Source of the DNA: Rostratula benghalensis
Taxonomy: Eukaryota; Chordata; Aves; Charadriiformes; Rostratulidae
DNA: 64,000 nt
Direction: 5' to 3'
NCBI GenBank assembly: GCA_013399305.1
Contig: VXAI01000095.1
Span: 3,107,422 to 3,171,421 of the forward strand
The notes under the pieces were generated by a model. It worked only from the letters and a program-made list of their open reading frames with translations, was not told the origin of the DNA and did no database searches. A program made the position numbers and the translations under genes. Each line of letters begins with the position of its first letter. Positions within the stretch are counted from its first letter, which is position 1. Of the stretch, positions 37,157 through 51,369 are shown piece by piece.

Positions 37157-40100
37157 GGCAGTTTGTGTTTGAATGTCAGCTAGCAAATATTTTCTTATAT
37201 AAAAGTACACTTAACCCTGCAAAAAGTAAAGTTCCCTTTTCCCAACTCAGATTCACATGGACGAAAGTGCAGGTGCACAGGTCCATAGGATGAATAAATC
37301 CTTTTGAAATACACTTTATATCCAGAGATGCACTGAGACACAGACTGTATCTACCTAAAGCTATAGACAGAAGTGTTTCAAAGCCACTTGCATCAGCTTG
37401 GGGCTGGTGGATACAGCTAGTCAGTCCCAGAGAAAAGTAAGGATATAGGAACACATAACACATCAACTTCCTCACAAGATTTTGCCACTTTGCCCTTATC
37501 CACATGGACTAGAAAAAACACTGCTTCCTTATTAAAGATGGCATCTAAATCATTGCTGGATGCACAAATGGAGACAAGAACCAAGCGATATCAGCTGTGA
37601 TAAAGGATTCCTATATCTGAAACCTAAGAGGAAATCTGTGTCGACTTATTTCTGGTATTCTCTTTCTAATCAAAAGGTCTACAGTAAACCTGGAAGTATT
37701 ATCTGCGAACCTAATTACATTAACTTTTCTCAGGCAATCATTTTAAATTACTCTGTAGAGAAAGTGCCATCAATGCAAATCTGAGTCATGCCTCCAAGTC
37801 TGAAAATTGTCTTCTCATCTGCCAAACAGGAAAAATGATTGATTACATTTTCACAAATTTAGTCCCTCATTTTTTAAACCAACTACAGGACTTGTAAGAA
37901 TGTTTCTAAGGTAAAGCACGGTTTATTATTTTGTTTCATTTCCATACATATATACCCAATGAACATTCTGGCTGTTCACTTATCTCTTTTGTAGGCCACA
38001 TAATGGACAGTCTTTTCCAAATGCCTATCTTTTTCTTTTCTCCAGATTAATGCATTATAATCTTAGAACTTTATTCTCTGTAGAGCATTCCACAATGGCT
38101 GCCGTGCTCTACTGGTGTCTTTGTACTTCACAGATCTTAACAAGTTATGTGCTAGCAACAATCTGCTTCTCCCTTTGCTAACTAGGGATTAGAAAGATTA
38201 CTCCAGTTATCCTCACCAGTTTAAAACTCAGAACAGCCCAGAAATTATCTGCATTCACCTTTTGATTATACTACCTTCTCAACATCTACGTATTAAAACC
38301 ACGCTCATCATCACATGTGGTTTCCCAACCAGCTTTTGCAATAATTACTTGCTATGTAAGTACATTAACACTGCCTTTCTTCTCCCCTGTCCTAATAATT
38401 AGCCTATAGATGAAGGGCTTGGAAATGATCTCTTGCCATCCTGCTCACACTGCCCACCTGTACAGAAAGTTTCAAATACCAAGACAGTATTATTTTACTG
38501 AAAATAAACTATAATGATTACAGGAGCAAAGAAGAGATTTGTTCTTTCCTTCTTCTCCCTTGAAAAAAAAAAATCTTGGCAGTAGGATTTTGAAAATAAA
38601 CACTCCAGTCAGCTTTTTCCATTTTCAGCAGTTAGGGGCAAAGTTAAATAGTACTAATGCATTCCATTTATTTCAGACAGATCAAAGAAAGAAAGAAAAT
38701 GTATCATCAAGCAAAGTTTTCAAAGCACGTGCTCACACACACTCCTGCTTTTCTAGGAGGCCTTTTAATGGAAATTACTGATATTTAGTTTATAGATTAT
38801 CTTGACTGAATAGGAAAGCAGGCATCATTTGGTGCAGTGTGACAGAGGTCATGCATGGTTTTTGGAACATGCTTCACTCATGAACATGCTTAGTTTCCAG
38901 TTCACAGTATAAAGCTGTTGATAGCTCCAGTAAATCCAGCTGTGGTGGTTCTGGAAGTTCTAGAAGTTACTGCCTCTGCCAGAGCTGTCCCAAGACAAAG
39001 ACAGAAATTTAAAAAAAAAAAAAAGTGTCCACATCTGCACTGCTTTTTACTGAGTGTACTATCTTCGCTAGTTATGTCAACGAAGATGGTTTTCAAGCAA
39101 GCAGAGGATTTTGGGCTAAAATCAGTTAATTATCAGGTATTCACTGCAGTCCTCTGACTTTTCCACACAGCCAGGAGAGGAGGTGGGGGACAGTAGCTCC
39201 TTACGCCCTTAGAGCAACCCTCACCAGAAGTTACTTAGAAGCACCCAAGTCACTGCTCCGCATTAGAGTCTTACATGGAGTAAGAACTCATGAAGGGTAA
39301 TGAAAAGACAACTAGATATTTACCTAGGCTATGAAGCATAACAAAACATGTTCCTACTTACCTTCTACCAGCCAACATTATCAGTTATTGTCACTTTTAA
39401 AGATTTTTGCAGACCCTAAAACACCTCCTTCAGGGCAAGGATGCTGGCCTTACGCTAGCCAGTGAACATACTTGGCAGTTCTCACATAGATATTTTGGGC
39501 TGCACATTTTTTGGTAATGCACAAACACAATCAGTACTACGTGATATTTATGTTTACATATGCACAATTGGTTTTAAAGGGATTAAAAGCTGGGTGGTGG
39601 CTCTCAACATGTTAATAGGAAATCATTAAAAAAACCCAGCATTTCTGTGAAGATGTGCCTTACACAGTCTGTCTTGATCCACCATTGCAGAGCATACACA
39701 TCAACAAACCATAAAACAATGAACAGAGCTATATTCAGAAGTTTCCAAGAGGAGGTAAGAGTCATGGTAGATCACCAGCTGTGACTAAAATTTACTCATA
39801 ACCCTTGGATGTATAACCGGGGATAGAAAGACAGGTAAGGAGGGAGAAGTAACAAGAAAAGTAGCAGTGATGTTTAGTCACTACCAAAATACTTGATGTG
39901 GAAAATTAAGATTGTTTCCCAAAAAGATTTAAAAGAAATAGTCAAAGTTTTGGAAAGCTGTTGTGTAGCAAGGGATCTGAAAACCCTTCATCTAAACAGA
40001 CTGTCCAGAAAATGTATTAGTTAAAGTGACCCTGATGTTGAAACACCAACGTGGGAAGAAGGTATCAGTCTGGACTTTCAGGACATACTGATTTGCTACC

Positions 40101-42083
40101 TGAATCTAAACAGAAGAGGCAGATATGGGGTGGCAACGTGGCACATCTCACTAAACCCAACACAAAGAGGATACAGCAGAAATTTCAAATCATTTCACGC
40201 CCCAGGTCCAGACCCTCTGTGGCAAGTCGAGCCAGTAGAACCGCCATCGCTTGTTCAACGCTGCAGTAGCCACGCTGAAGGGTCGGTGTGTAAGTGTATC
40301 TATAGCCTAATGAAACATTAAATCTGATTTCAAGCTCTGTCCCCCTCATCCCACCCTCCTCGGTTTTCAGTTTCGGAAACAACTATTTCCTGAGTCCACC
40401 ATGCCTGCAGGCTCCTTCCTTCCATACCCTGCCTTTAAGAGTTTCATCCTGAGATTTGAGCTGGCTCATGGCCATGCCCATGGATGGAACACCTGACAGT
40501 TTTTACCTGGTGAGCAAGATGTTTCCATGTTCTCTGAACAGTCCGAGTCTGACAGATACATTGCATCCTCCCCAATGAACATGTCTATGGCCCTCAAGGG
40601 AGGCAGCATGAGAATCTCCTCCCACAGGTTTACCGCAGGATCCAAGTGGTGGGCAAACCTAAAGTTCAGATTTAGTTGCAGGCTTGGCCAAATTTAATAT
40701 ATCTAAGTTTGAGTACAGAGTTCTGTCTGAGGAAATAATGCTGTGGATAAAATTCACTTTGTTGAATTTAGCTTCCCAAACGAACTGCTGAATAGTCACT
40801 CATATTTGCCTCGATGATAGTTTTTGGGGAAGTTGCTTATCGTGCCAATATTCACACAAAAGCAGACATAGGTACGGTTTTGTACCAGATACTAACAATC
40901 CATATAAACTGATGTTATTACCAGAGTCAATATGTATATGTTGGCAATTACATATGTTTTTCTTCTTTCCACTATATAAATTTCCTTTCTCTAATAAAGT
41001 GTGGAAGGTTTCCCAAAGAGTTTAATAACCCAGAATCACTGAAGTGTAGCTGTTAAAACAAGCTAAGCTGGTTTAACTTCTGAGCTGTCAGACTTAATTT
41101 GAAATGACGAGATCTGACCACTGGTTTTATGTGAATTGCTAAAATTAGGTCATTTCCAAAGATATGCAATAAATACAAGAAAGTATGTCAAAGTTCATGG
41201 GCTTTTTTCTTCTGAATTTGTTTTCTTAAATAAAGTGGCAAAAAACATTAGTTTCTTAAAGTAATCTAAAAAATAGTTAAAACAGTTAAGCATACTAATA
41301 ATCCATGAATAATAGTGTTCCTGTAATTACAAAAAGATAATTTTCAAAAGGTATTTTAACATTAATATTTTTCCATATATCTAGTTCCATCATTTTTTTT
41401 ATCATTCAGGCAGTAAAAGCAAATGCATATGGCATGAAAATCTGTTAAAACATAGTACTTTACACCTTTGTTTGTACCTGCTCCAAATATATTTGTCTAT
41501 AAATTAACTGCACATGGTAATTTTCACATTGGCTTATTTTATCCATGTGTTCAAGAAATTTAATACATCATTTGTGTTCCATCAATTACAGTTCTAATCA
41601 GCAGACAAAAACAGGAGGGCTATAAACATACCTACGTATTTTTGCATTTCTATGTGCAATTCATGCCCGAGGCATCAACTGTATATAAAAAAAAAAGAGG
41701 CCAAAAAAATAACCCTGTACTTCTAGGGCATCTCTGAGGAGCTGAATTTATTTAAAGTACCAGTCTATTAAGCATCAAAAAGTGATGTCGTGTTATGTGT
41801 GGTTTGCCTCATTCTACAGGCAAAAGAACTGAGCTATGGCTTTAGTCGTCTACAGGGTAGGTCTTCTTCTAGTAAGATCCACACAATCTCATAGGCTTCA
41901 TTCTCAACATCAACCATTATCTTCACAGTCAGACTGTGCTACACCTGCGTATTCTCCAGTAGCAGCTGGCGTTCACATCTAAACTCTATTAGTGGGAACT
42001 TTTCCTCAAGGAAATCCACATATCTCAGACCAGAGCCCAGGTATTCCTGATACAGAATATGCTCTAAAAACATCACAAGACTG

Positions 42084-42101
42084 CCTCCTCCTCCTCCTCC
42101 T
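42084..42101. repeat. (CCT)6 trinucleotide repeat
   Basis: Six perfect CCT units. A homopyrimidine stretch that may be length-polymorphic. Confidence 0.85.
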
Positions 42102-42883
42102 GCGAGCCACGGTCCCTATTTAAGAAAGGCTGCATCACAGAATGCCCCGGGGTTCTCCACCAACTCCCTCAACACACGTTTCCATTCAAAGTGGGATGGA
42201 TGTGTATTACATGTGGGTTGGGTCACCTCACCCCCTCTCAATTTTAGCACATGTGAAATCTGCCATATGGACACCTCTGAAGACTGAAGTCCTTCACTCA
42301 CTTGTACGAGTAGTAGAATACAATCCCTTCCATTTAATGGAAATTCCTTTAATGCACCTCATCCCTTGACGCAGCTTTCTAGGAAGGCAGAAAAACTGAG
42401 CTAAATCCCCAGGTCTAGTTCCCAGCTCCTGAAGACCACACTCTCCCTTTCACAGGCTAACCAAACCACAGCTAGAACTACCTGGCTCAGAGATTCACCT
42501 TCTCTGTTTCCACCATTGCTCCTACTCTTGGGTTGCTTTAAGTCCCACTTTTTGACCCGTTAGAAGATATTTTCTCACTTCCACCCTTAAATTAGCCTCA
42601 TGTTATTGCACTAATGCCATTATTGGTGTTAAGGACAGGCAGAGAATTCAGATTCCTCTTTCCATTCAGTCTTTGCACTGAAAGCTTTGGCTTTCACACG
42701 GAGCACATCCTTCTTGTTAGTTAGGCAATGAGCAGAAATCTCATTTCATATCACCCTTGCTATAATATCAGCTTGCTCTGGATTCAGACACAAAGTTGAG
42801 ACTTAAAACACTGGATTTCTTCACCCGATACAACGTTAGATGGTACACTTATTTAAAGAGGTCACATATGGAAAAAGTTAATG

Positions 42884-43017
42884 CCACAATCCTACAAAAA
42901 CTTGCCTAAATGCTTAATTTCAGGCGTACAAATAATTCCATTAAATTGAAATGGCTCAAGCCCATTGAATTCAATGGGCCTAGGCCCATGACTAAATTAT
43001 AAGGCACAGGATTGTGG
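42884..43017. mobile_element. MITE-like element with 10-bp terminal inverted repeats
   Basis: The left end CCACAATCCT (42884-42893) is the exact reverse complement of the right end AGGATTGTGG (43008-43017). Inside is a perfect 20-bp palindrome, GCCCATTGAATTCAATGGGC (42960-42979), and left-arm strings CTAAATGCTTAATTTCAGGCG. At 134 bp with no coding frame it fits a non-autonomous DNA element. The texture matches old repeats shared among birds, turtles and crocodilians, from general memory. Flanks show ATG left and ATG right, so a short target-site duplication is possible but unproven. Confidence 0.6.
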
Positions 43018-46000
43018 ATGTAGAGATCATTATCCATGACCCAATTTGGTGGGTCCTCACGTAAATCAGATAAGCAAATCCCTTCTGCTCATGTTTGCAG
43101 AGTGCAGAATCCTTGCAAGCTGGATATCTTAAGAGATGAAAACAGGGAAAAGCAGCCAAGTATCTTGGGCACTATGGTAAATTTTTAACTGTGGCCACAA
43201 CTATTCAGTACCATCACTTTTTAAGAAAAAATAATGGTATCAACAGAATTCAGTACAGCTTCTTAGTACTGTGTAAAGGACGAGATCCATGTTCCAAATT
43301 TTAACGTAGTAAGCATTACCTAGAGGCTGTCTTTAGAGGCTCCCTTTAATTTTCTCTTTAAAGCTTAATCATATTACAGGAAATATTTGGCCAAGGTGTG
43401 GATATTCATCATGATATCTATATTAACAGCACGATCAGAGAGGTTTCTGTCAATTTTTCATTTTAACCTGTCTTTTACTTTCATAATATAATTACGTCCT
43501 TTCATTACATTTATGTTATAAAAAGAAATTACGCCTTTTAATTTTCTTTTACTGAAAAAAAAAAAGCTCTTTCTATAAAAACCTATGTTGTAGTGGGCAA
43601 CATATTTAGAGCTTACGATCAGCAATTTCTCTAAAGAGGAAGATTTAAGGAAAAAAGTGGCTCTAAAAGTAATTTCAGCAGCAAAGTAGATTAAATATCC
43701 ACCATATTAGTCACAGAGTATTAGATGGAATTGGATTGACTGGGAAGAGGTCAAAGAGTTGCTGAAGGTTTTAGCCCACCAGAGGAGCAATAAAATTCAA
43801 CCATACTTAAAATCATTAGCTTTAAACCCTTTGATATTAGATCCAAACCTCCAGTGCTCACAGAAGGAACCTCCAAGCACTATGCCAAGCCAAAAGGAAA
43901 CCCTTTAAGACATTTACATTTCATGGAAACCTTTAAGTGAAGTAGAGGAGTGAAGATAGAAAGAGCCCACACTTAAAGGAAGACTGTGACACAAACAGAG
44001 GGGAAAGGAAAATGCAGCTATTAAAGAAAGTTAATTTATAAAACTGCAATACGCTCTACTACAAGTTCTAGTGGGGCCTGCGGTTCATTTTTTAGCTAGC
44101 AAGTAAGCTCCCCACCAATTTCGACACACTTTCTCCAGTTTTCTTCCTTGCTCCCAGTCCCACTGCTCATTTCTCCCTTCCTTTCCTTGTGATGACAAGG
44201 CGCATTTCCCCTCACAAAGAAGGGCTGCGTTTGCCAGCGAGAATGGCACCAAAATGAGACAATCAAACACAGATCGGAATTGTATGACATGATAAAGGAA
44301 AAATGCTACGTGCTGACAGCAAGGCAAGGAGGAAATCTAAAAACGCAGAAGTCATCTAAGACAGAGACAATCCAAAAGAAAGAGAAAAAGGCAGAGGAGT
44401 AATTAAAAACCCTGAAGACAGTGATGGGTCTCAAGTTTTTGAACTGGCTCCCTATTTAATAGAAAGGATGGTTTCCACCCGAGAGAAGAGAGATAAAAGA
44501 GAGACTTTGCTGTAACTAATAACCAACTGACATATTTCTGTTGATTTTGTACATTTTTCCACTCGTTTTGAAAATGACAAGTATAATTAAAGTTGTTAAA
44601 TACATCGAGAGACTTGTCAGTCAACTAAAATATCAACTCTTATAAATTCTCCACAATAAGTACTGCACACAGCACAACGCAGAAGAAATTAATCTCTCAC
44701 TAGAAAGATTCAGTCATTTGATGATCCTATAAAAAAACATCCCAGATTTTCTATTTCCTGAGGCAAGATGAACTTTCCTTCGTGCATTTGTGAATATAAA
44801 ATGTATGCATTTAATTTAACTTCTGGAGTATAGCAAAATGAAAATCTCAAGAAGAATTTTGGCGCCTATTCTGAAACGTTTGGAGTTTTAATTTTAGTGC
44901 ATGTTCTTCGCAGGAGCACATTCGTATTTTTTGCACGGGTGTTTCTTTTGTTTAATGCTTCAAAGAGGATGCTCCAGAAAGATGCATTTTAGGGACAAGT
45001 TCCAACGGACAAAGTTTGGCTGTGCCCTGCCATAAAGTTCAAACTCAATTAAACAGACCTAAGCGATACTTTAGCCTTGTGTTAGCTATGTATGCAGGAT
45101 AATTTTACCCTAAACACACAAAAACCTCTTATTTGTGTTGAGCTATAGCCTTTCAAGCCAGTCAAAAAAGCCAAACCCTCAAAATATGGTTTCAGCACTC
45201 AGCTAATCCAAGTACGGTAACAGGTATAATACGATCCAGAAGGCTGAAAGCCTGTTAGTGGAGAAGAACCCATGCAAATACAGGAACTACTTCATAAGCA
45301 GCGCTGTGGGAAATAACCTGCCCTGAAAAACATGAAAATGTGCTTTTTCAGTATTGGATAAGAAATAGCGTCTTAAGCCATCATCGCTCTACATCACCAA
45401 AGCACACATTTCTGAGAAAACAGTGGATTTTGGTCACATAAGTCAGCAAACAACCTGTGCGTGTGCTGAAACACTCTTCGGCCCCCTTCCTATGCAAAAC
45501 GTGGACCTCTGAAAATTTTATAGATTCTGGCCATCACATCTGTGGGAATCTTCTCCTGTCCTGCTTCTCACCCCCTGAGGGACAAGAGGGCTGGAACACC
45601 ACTGAGGGCCTGGCAGCACTTAGCTCTAGGTGGCAGTGCAAGGCCATCAGGGGCAGCAGGTCCTTTCCTGGATGCCCTAAGCAGATGACAAACTTTAACA
45701 GAGGTGGAGGGGGAAAACACATTCCTGGAAATTACTAAAATTCTTGAAAATTCATCTTATTTCACATGAGTCATGACAAAGTGTTCAAACCTCATTTGAG
45801 CATACTGCAGTCGCTCCTGTAGCTGCTGTACACATGTAATCAGAGAGGAGAAAAAAAAAAATTTAAAAAAGGCAAATGCAGCTTTGGCTCAGCCATGAAC
45901 ACACATGTTCAAGAGTAAAGTAGTAAAGTCAGTGTGAAGGGAAAATAACTTCCAGCTTGTCAAAGGCTTCACTAAGAGATTTTCATCTTCATCCAGGCTG

Positions 46001-49000
46001 AATTCCTCTGACTCCTTCTGAGGCAATATAATTTTGAGTGTATTCAGGAGATTGGAATCAACGCTGTCTAAACCAGCACAACTGGTAATATAGGATGTCA
46101 GCTGGGTTCTCACGGTAAAAATTAAGGAGCCTTGATTTTAAAAAAAAAAAAGTTTTAATTCTTGTTTGAAACCTTAAAACCTTAAAAAAATATATTTTTT
46201 TTTCTTTTTAAAGGCTGGTTTATTCTCTGGCATTTTAGCATTCCCAGTAGCTGTAGCAGAATTTTTCTTGTTACGTTTTGTAGGTGATCAGATGGGAACC
46301 AGACCAGCTTCTCCCCTCCTGCTAGTGGAAGGTCAATCCTCAAAGCAGCTCAGTCTTTGTTGTTGTTTAAACCTTGACAACACTGCTGGGATTGTCAGAA
46401 ATAAGTGAAGGTTTATATACAGAGAATACCTGACCACTTAGAGCTGCACTGGCATCTCCTGTACAAGGCAGATTATGGATGAAGCTTACAAATACGCTTC
46501 ATGAAGCGAGACAGTTTCTTTTGCACTTCATGAAAGTAAACCCATAGACCTTATAAAAGTTATTTTCCCTGATGGAACTTACTGCTTTAAGCCGTTTTGA
46601 TGAGTAGATACTCGTGTGGTAGTAGAATAAAATATGCACACAAAATATTAGCATCTGAGGACACTCTTAAAAGAATATCTCCAAGGAAGTTGTTATATGC
46701 GAGGCAGAACACACACTGTATCAAAGCAGTTCTTGTTTCATAATTTAAATCAGAACTGGTAGAATGAGGCTCAAGTGATCAATTTCTTTTCAGGGATACT
46801 GACTGAAAGAATAGTTGACATTTCATAGGTTTTTTAGTGTCTAAAATAGTCTGTTTTCAATCTCTGAAGGCTTATTTTTCTTTCTAAAGATGGCATGGGG
46901 CCTGGGGGACCCACTTAAAGTTTCTTGCCATACTTGGCCAAGAAACACAAAGTGTTGGTGAAGTATAAACACAGAGCCCTTTTTCTTTGACCCATTCTGC
47001 AGTGTGATGGGATAGTGTTGTTAGTTTATGTGAGAGAAAATAGCATAGGCTTTCTGAAAAAAAAAAAAAAGTGGAATTGGATTAAGGCCTTTGTGCAAGC
47101 CTCAATGCTGAGGGGAATTAGCAATAGTTGTAGGCACTTAAAGGAGCTCTCATGCTGAAGCTTATCCCAGATTTTACACAATAAACATTTGAATATCAAC
47201 AGTGTTTTGCAACTTGCAGCACTAATGTATAAACTTCTTCCTTTTGAAATTCCCAAATCCCTCCAAATGTCCACAACACCCTCTACATAAACATGTAGGG
47301 CCTACATTGGAAAACACCCACTCAGGGATGTAAGTCTGATTTTTTATTTCTTTCTTTTTTTCATCCCCAGAATCTAAAATGATCTAGCACCGTTAGCTGG
47401 TTTAAGCACCTTAGAAGTTCTCTATTTTAACCAACTTTTTCCCCTCTAGCTTTACTTTCCATTTAAAAGACAAAGATGTCAATGAGACATGAGCTTGACT
47501 TGGGTATCCTAATCTTACATATTTCGTGCTGCTACAAAAAGCCACTACAAAAGCTTTGAAGTGTTTCATTAAAACACTGATCTATTCATCTTATCAGTAT
47601 GTTCAAAGCATATTTTTCTGGAGCTCAGCTAGCGAGCTTAAACCACGCTGTATCATGAATACATGGGACAAACGTTCAGTTCCCTCACCTTAAACTTTTT
47701 TGCAGGTGAGCAGGACTCAGAACAGACCGACCAGGGAGGGCTCCTTGCTGCTGGAGCTGGACTAACACCCATGGAGTTGGTGTCATCTGCCTTAAGTCAA
47801 GCCTGGCAGTTAATGACAAATGGGGAGTTTTGTAACCTTAGGTGTATCAAATTCACACTGACACAGTTGGGAAAAAAAGAGCGTTCTTTTCCAGATAGCA
47901 ATCACCTAGATTCGCAGTTGACATGACATTTCTACTAGCTTTTTCTGGATGTGACTTAATTTTGGTATCCTGTTTAAAGGATGACAGCAGATTCAGGAAC
48001 AAATTACTTCCATGCTCTTAATATGAGCCCAAAGTAAATCTTCTCAATACAGTATGTAATTATAAAGGATCTCCGCCCACAATTTCCTTTTAACTCATGT
48101 TAGGTAGGGATATATGTAATCAATTTTACAGCTCTGTATCTGTCCACTAAGAGACTGAACAAAGACATAAGCCCATGGTGAAAAAGCAAAGTGGGGAAAA
48201 CTTGGGGATCATTTTTTGTTACAGTGTTTGTTTTGTGCTTAGAAGGCCTGTGATAAGAAACTCACTGCATTAAGGAAAAAAAAATGAAGACATTACTGCC
48301 CTGTCCAGTTCTGAAGCATGTTGAAGCACTTTGCCTATTGAATTTGATACAATGATGTATAGATGAATAAAGTTATCTCTAGTATTGAATGGGACGGTGT
48401 CAGTGGGAGGGTAAAAAGGGAGGAACTTGGAATCTGAAAAGAATACTTCCCCCCCCCCTCCCCGCCCCCCCAGCTCTTTTTAAGAACTTGAAGGTCAGGG
48501 TCCAGCTGCCGTAAAAGGCTAGAGGACAAACAAAATGCTGCACAGGCCCAAATAAAGACAACTATAGACACATTGCAGAGGTTTCATGCTTCAAGTAGCT
48601 ATTATATTAACCTACACTTTAGGCAAAGAGCATTTTAGGTTTCACACTGATGAAAACATAGGATGAGCAGAAGCATCAGTAAAAGTTGCATCTTTAATGA
48701 AACAGATGAAACAGGCCAGCAAAGGTAGGAAACAATTTTTTAAAAGAGGAAACTATATTGATTCCCATTTACTTGAAAGTCTGATTATTATTTTTTTTGA
48801 CTGAGATAAGCCAGTAACATCGCTTTTCCCTTCCTAACAAACAGCTAGTAGCTACTCTAATAGATCTGTTGCCTAGCTCCTTGAAAGGCCTGTATCATAT
48901 ACAGCAAGAAATACAGTCTTAAAATTTGAGTTAGTATCTGAAAAGTGTTAATATTCTGATAATCTATCATTCCCTCCACGGTCTGGGAAATAATGGGAAG

Positions 49001-49759
49001 AGTCTTCAGTGAAGTAGTGAGAAGGGTTAATATCACTGATGAGAGGGGGAAAAACTACATTAAAACATCAAGTTGAGTTGCATTTTGTCACTCATGCTCA
49101 GTGCTGCTTATTGTTGTCTTGCAATTATTCTAAATTTAAATGTCTCCCTGTAATATGAAAGAATGCCTAGTATCTTTTTCTTTTTCTTAAAAGAATAAAA
49201 CCTACTAGTCTGTCCCGTTCAGCAGGGGGGAGAAGGGGCTGGATAGCTTTGTCTGAGTTTACTTGGCTTTTTTTTAAATAAAAAAGAAACAGGCAAGTTA
49301 GAATAGTCTCATGACCTCAAGTTTTTAATACATATAAGACTAAATTAGGTAACTTCAGATGATTGCTATAAAACCCAACACAATTCACCATTACTGTTTT
49401 TCCAACACTGGTTGGTTTTAATTTTATTTTTTATCAATAGCATAAAATTCTAAAAAACATTCAAAGGAATTTAACAGCTTGACATAGCATATACATTTCA
49501 CAAAAAAGAGATCTTTCAGTAACTAAATCTAGGTTCTCCTAATACCACATGGTCAAATAAGCTTTTTACAAGTTAACTTTTAGACTAAAGTAGATATTTC
49601 ATCAGGTAAGTTGGCAGAAAGGGAAAGGCCAAAGTTAGGGAGAAAAAAAAAAATCTGTTAAAAAAATATTTTCACTTATCAACAAAAAAAGGTTTTAAAA
49701 AACAAAAGCTGGAAAGAGAGGTCAAAGTATAACATGAAAAAAAAAAAATAGATGCAACA
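43018..49759. other. Non-coding DNA, no gene seen
   Basis: Open frames of 60-93 codons look random. Poly-A patches lie near 43556, 45850, 46139 and 47058, and a C-rich tract at 48449-48471. No recognisable transposon or motif cluster. Confidence 0.65.
48449..48471. repeat. C-rich tract (G-quadruplex-prone on the minus strand)
   Basis: C10-T-C4-G-C7 is close to a homopolymer. The minus strand has G runs of 7, 4 and 10 separated by single bases, able to form a G-quadruplex. Confidence 0.85.
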
Positions 49760-50540
49760 GTTAATATTTTAACATTGTTTCCAGGCTAATGTAAATTGCA
49801 GATCATTAACTGAACACATTGTCTGATGGGCATAAATTACAGACTTCGTTTTGAAGTTTCTCTTTTGTCTGCAGTCAAACTTTGAATTTCATCCAATCTA
49901 TATAGATAAATCTAGGGATTAATCAGGAGGTTTAAATGGTTTAGCCAAAGGTTGGTCCAGCTTTATAATAATGACAGCTGATTTGTGTTACTTTCCACTG
50001 AGATTTCTTTTTTGGATGAACCCCCTACGTATTGCATCTTGCAATTAGACTGCTGACAACTCTATTATGCTGACAGCAGAGGTAGAGCTACACAGGGAAT
50101 TATACAGCATGCTATGCTGTAAATGTTACTCACAGATGTCTTAAGAGACGGTAGCTTATCCCATGTGTTCTTATCTATGCTGCAGTGCATCTCGAGTTGC
50201 AGTTGTTTGAGTCAGAATTGATGACATGCTGAGCCTAATGCAACTCTTACCAACAACTTTCCAAGATTAGGAGGCTGTCAGAATGATGTCAATGGAGGTT
50301 TAAGAAGTGCTTTCTGAAGTTGTTCTGAGTTAATAATTAATGGGTATCTCCCTTTGATAGATCTTTTATATTTGGATGCAGCTGGCTGGAAATAACCACA
50401 AAGGGAACCTGATTTTATTTGTCATTAATTTTGACTTTACTTAGCAAATGATCATGCATCCCACCATCACAGCTTTACTAATCTGACTGTACCATAATGT
50501 GAAGATGAAATCTTTGATTAACAAAACAGATTAATCAGTT
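49760..50540. promoter_or_regulatory. Candidate conserved non-coding element, about 0.8 kb
   Basis: A long stretch free of simple repeats, with many developmental-type motifs: GGGATTAATCAGG near 49915, CTTTGATAG near 50353, AATAATTAATGGG near 50330, CTTTGATTAACAAAACAG near 50511 and GATTAATCAG near 50529. TCF/LEF-like CTTTGAT cores and TAAT cores recur, and GATTAATCAG is itself near-palindromic and appears twice. No open frame of note. Conservation is inference. Confidence 0.4.
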
Positions 50541-51351
50541 TCTAGGGTGTTTTGGGGTAAGATGCATGTACATTTATCTCCTCCCAAGTAGTTTCCCAGT
50601 ACATGCTTAGAGAGGAGGTAAGTGTTAAAAGCTGTTGAATAATCAGAATGAGGTTTTTGATGTCGGCTGCATCTTCATCTTGTATAAAGAAGTGCTGTGC
50701 CAACTAAACCAGAAATGTTTTGTCTGCACATACGAGACAAAGATTTGGCAGTGCATGCTGTAAAGAACAGGTTTAGGGTTTAAACCCATATTTTATACTC
50801 AAAAGTCAGTTTTACAAGGGATATTAATCTGAGTTAATTTCTATTACTAATCTTTTGCTATGATAATGCCCACAGATGCTAAGTGCTGCCTAGATATATG
50901 CCAAGATTATGTTTTACCTTAGAAAATTGCTAAATTATATTAGTTTATTTTCCAGTATCTGAAATAAGTGCATATGTATAGTACCCACACATTCCAAGTC
51001 AGGCACAAGAGTAAATTCACACATATATGACCTTAATTTCATTACAAGGAAAAATGCTTGAAGATTCAACCCTTTATGAAATTTCCACACTGCCACACAA
51101 AATGTACGTAAATTAGTCCATAAAATACTTTTTTGGGACTGACCTAGTCTATTAAAATTGCTTCATAAAAGTTATTAAGGAAACCGAAGGAGAAAATTTG
51201 AAGGAAAAGAACAGAAAAACACAGTATTCTGGATATTCAGAGATTTTGCCACTGTTTAAATGTTTTCACCTACAAATAAGTAGTAACTGTATTTCCTCAA
51301 AATAGTCTTAAATTAAAAATTAAATATTTACAGTTGAGGGAAAAAAAGGTC

Positions 51352-51369
51352 AATGCATTTAAATGCATT
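51352..51369. repeat. 18-bp perfect palindrome
   Basis: AATGCATTTAAATGCATT is fully self-complementary. The arms also resemble ATGCAAAT-like octamer halves, but no spacing rule supports a binding site. Confidence 0.7.

Larger units (their letters stand above)
36202..42883. other. Non-coding DNA, no gene seen
   Basis: Open frames reach 109 codons (37176-37505 minus) without recognisable features. Contents are a possible old repeat (36768-36829), an A23 run, a (CCT)6 tract and otherwise ordinary sequence. I see no clear conserved-element cluster. Confidence 0.65.

Noticed and set aside
49218..49236. CAGCAGGGGGGAG as a CTCF site
   Set aside because: Only the G-rich core fits; the flanking consensus is missing.
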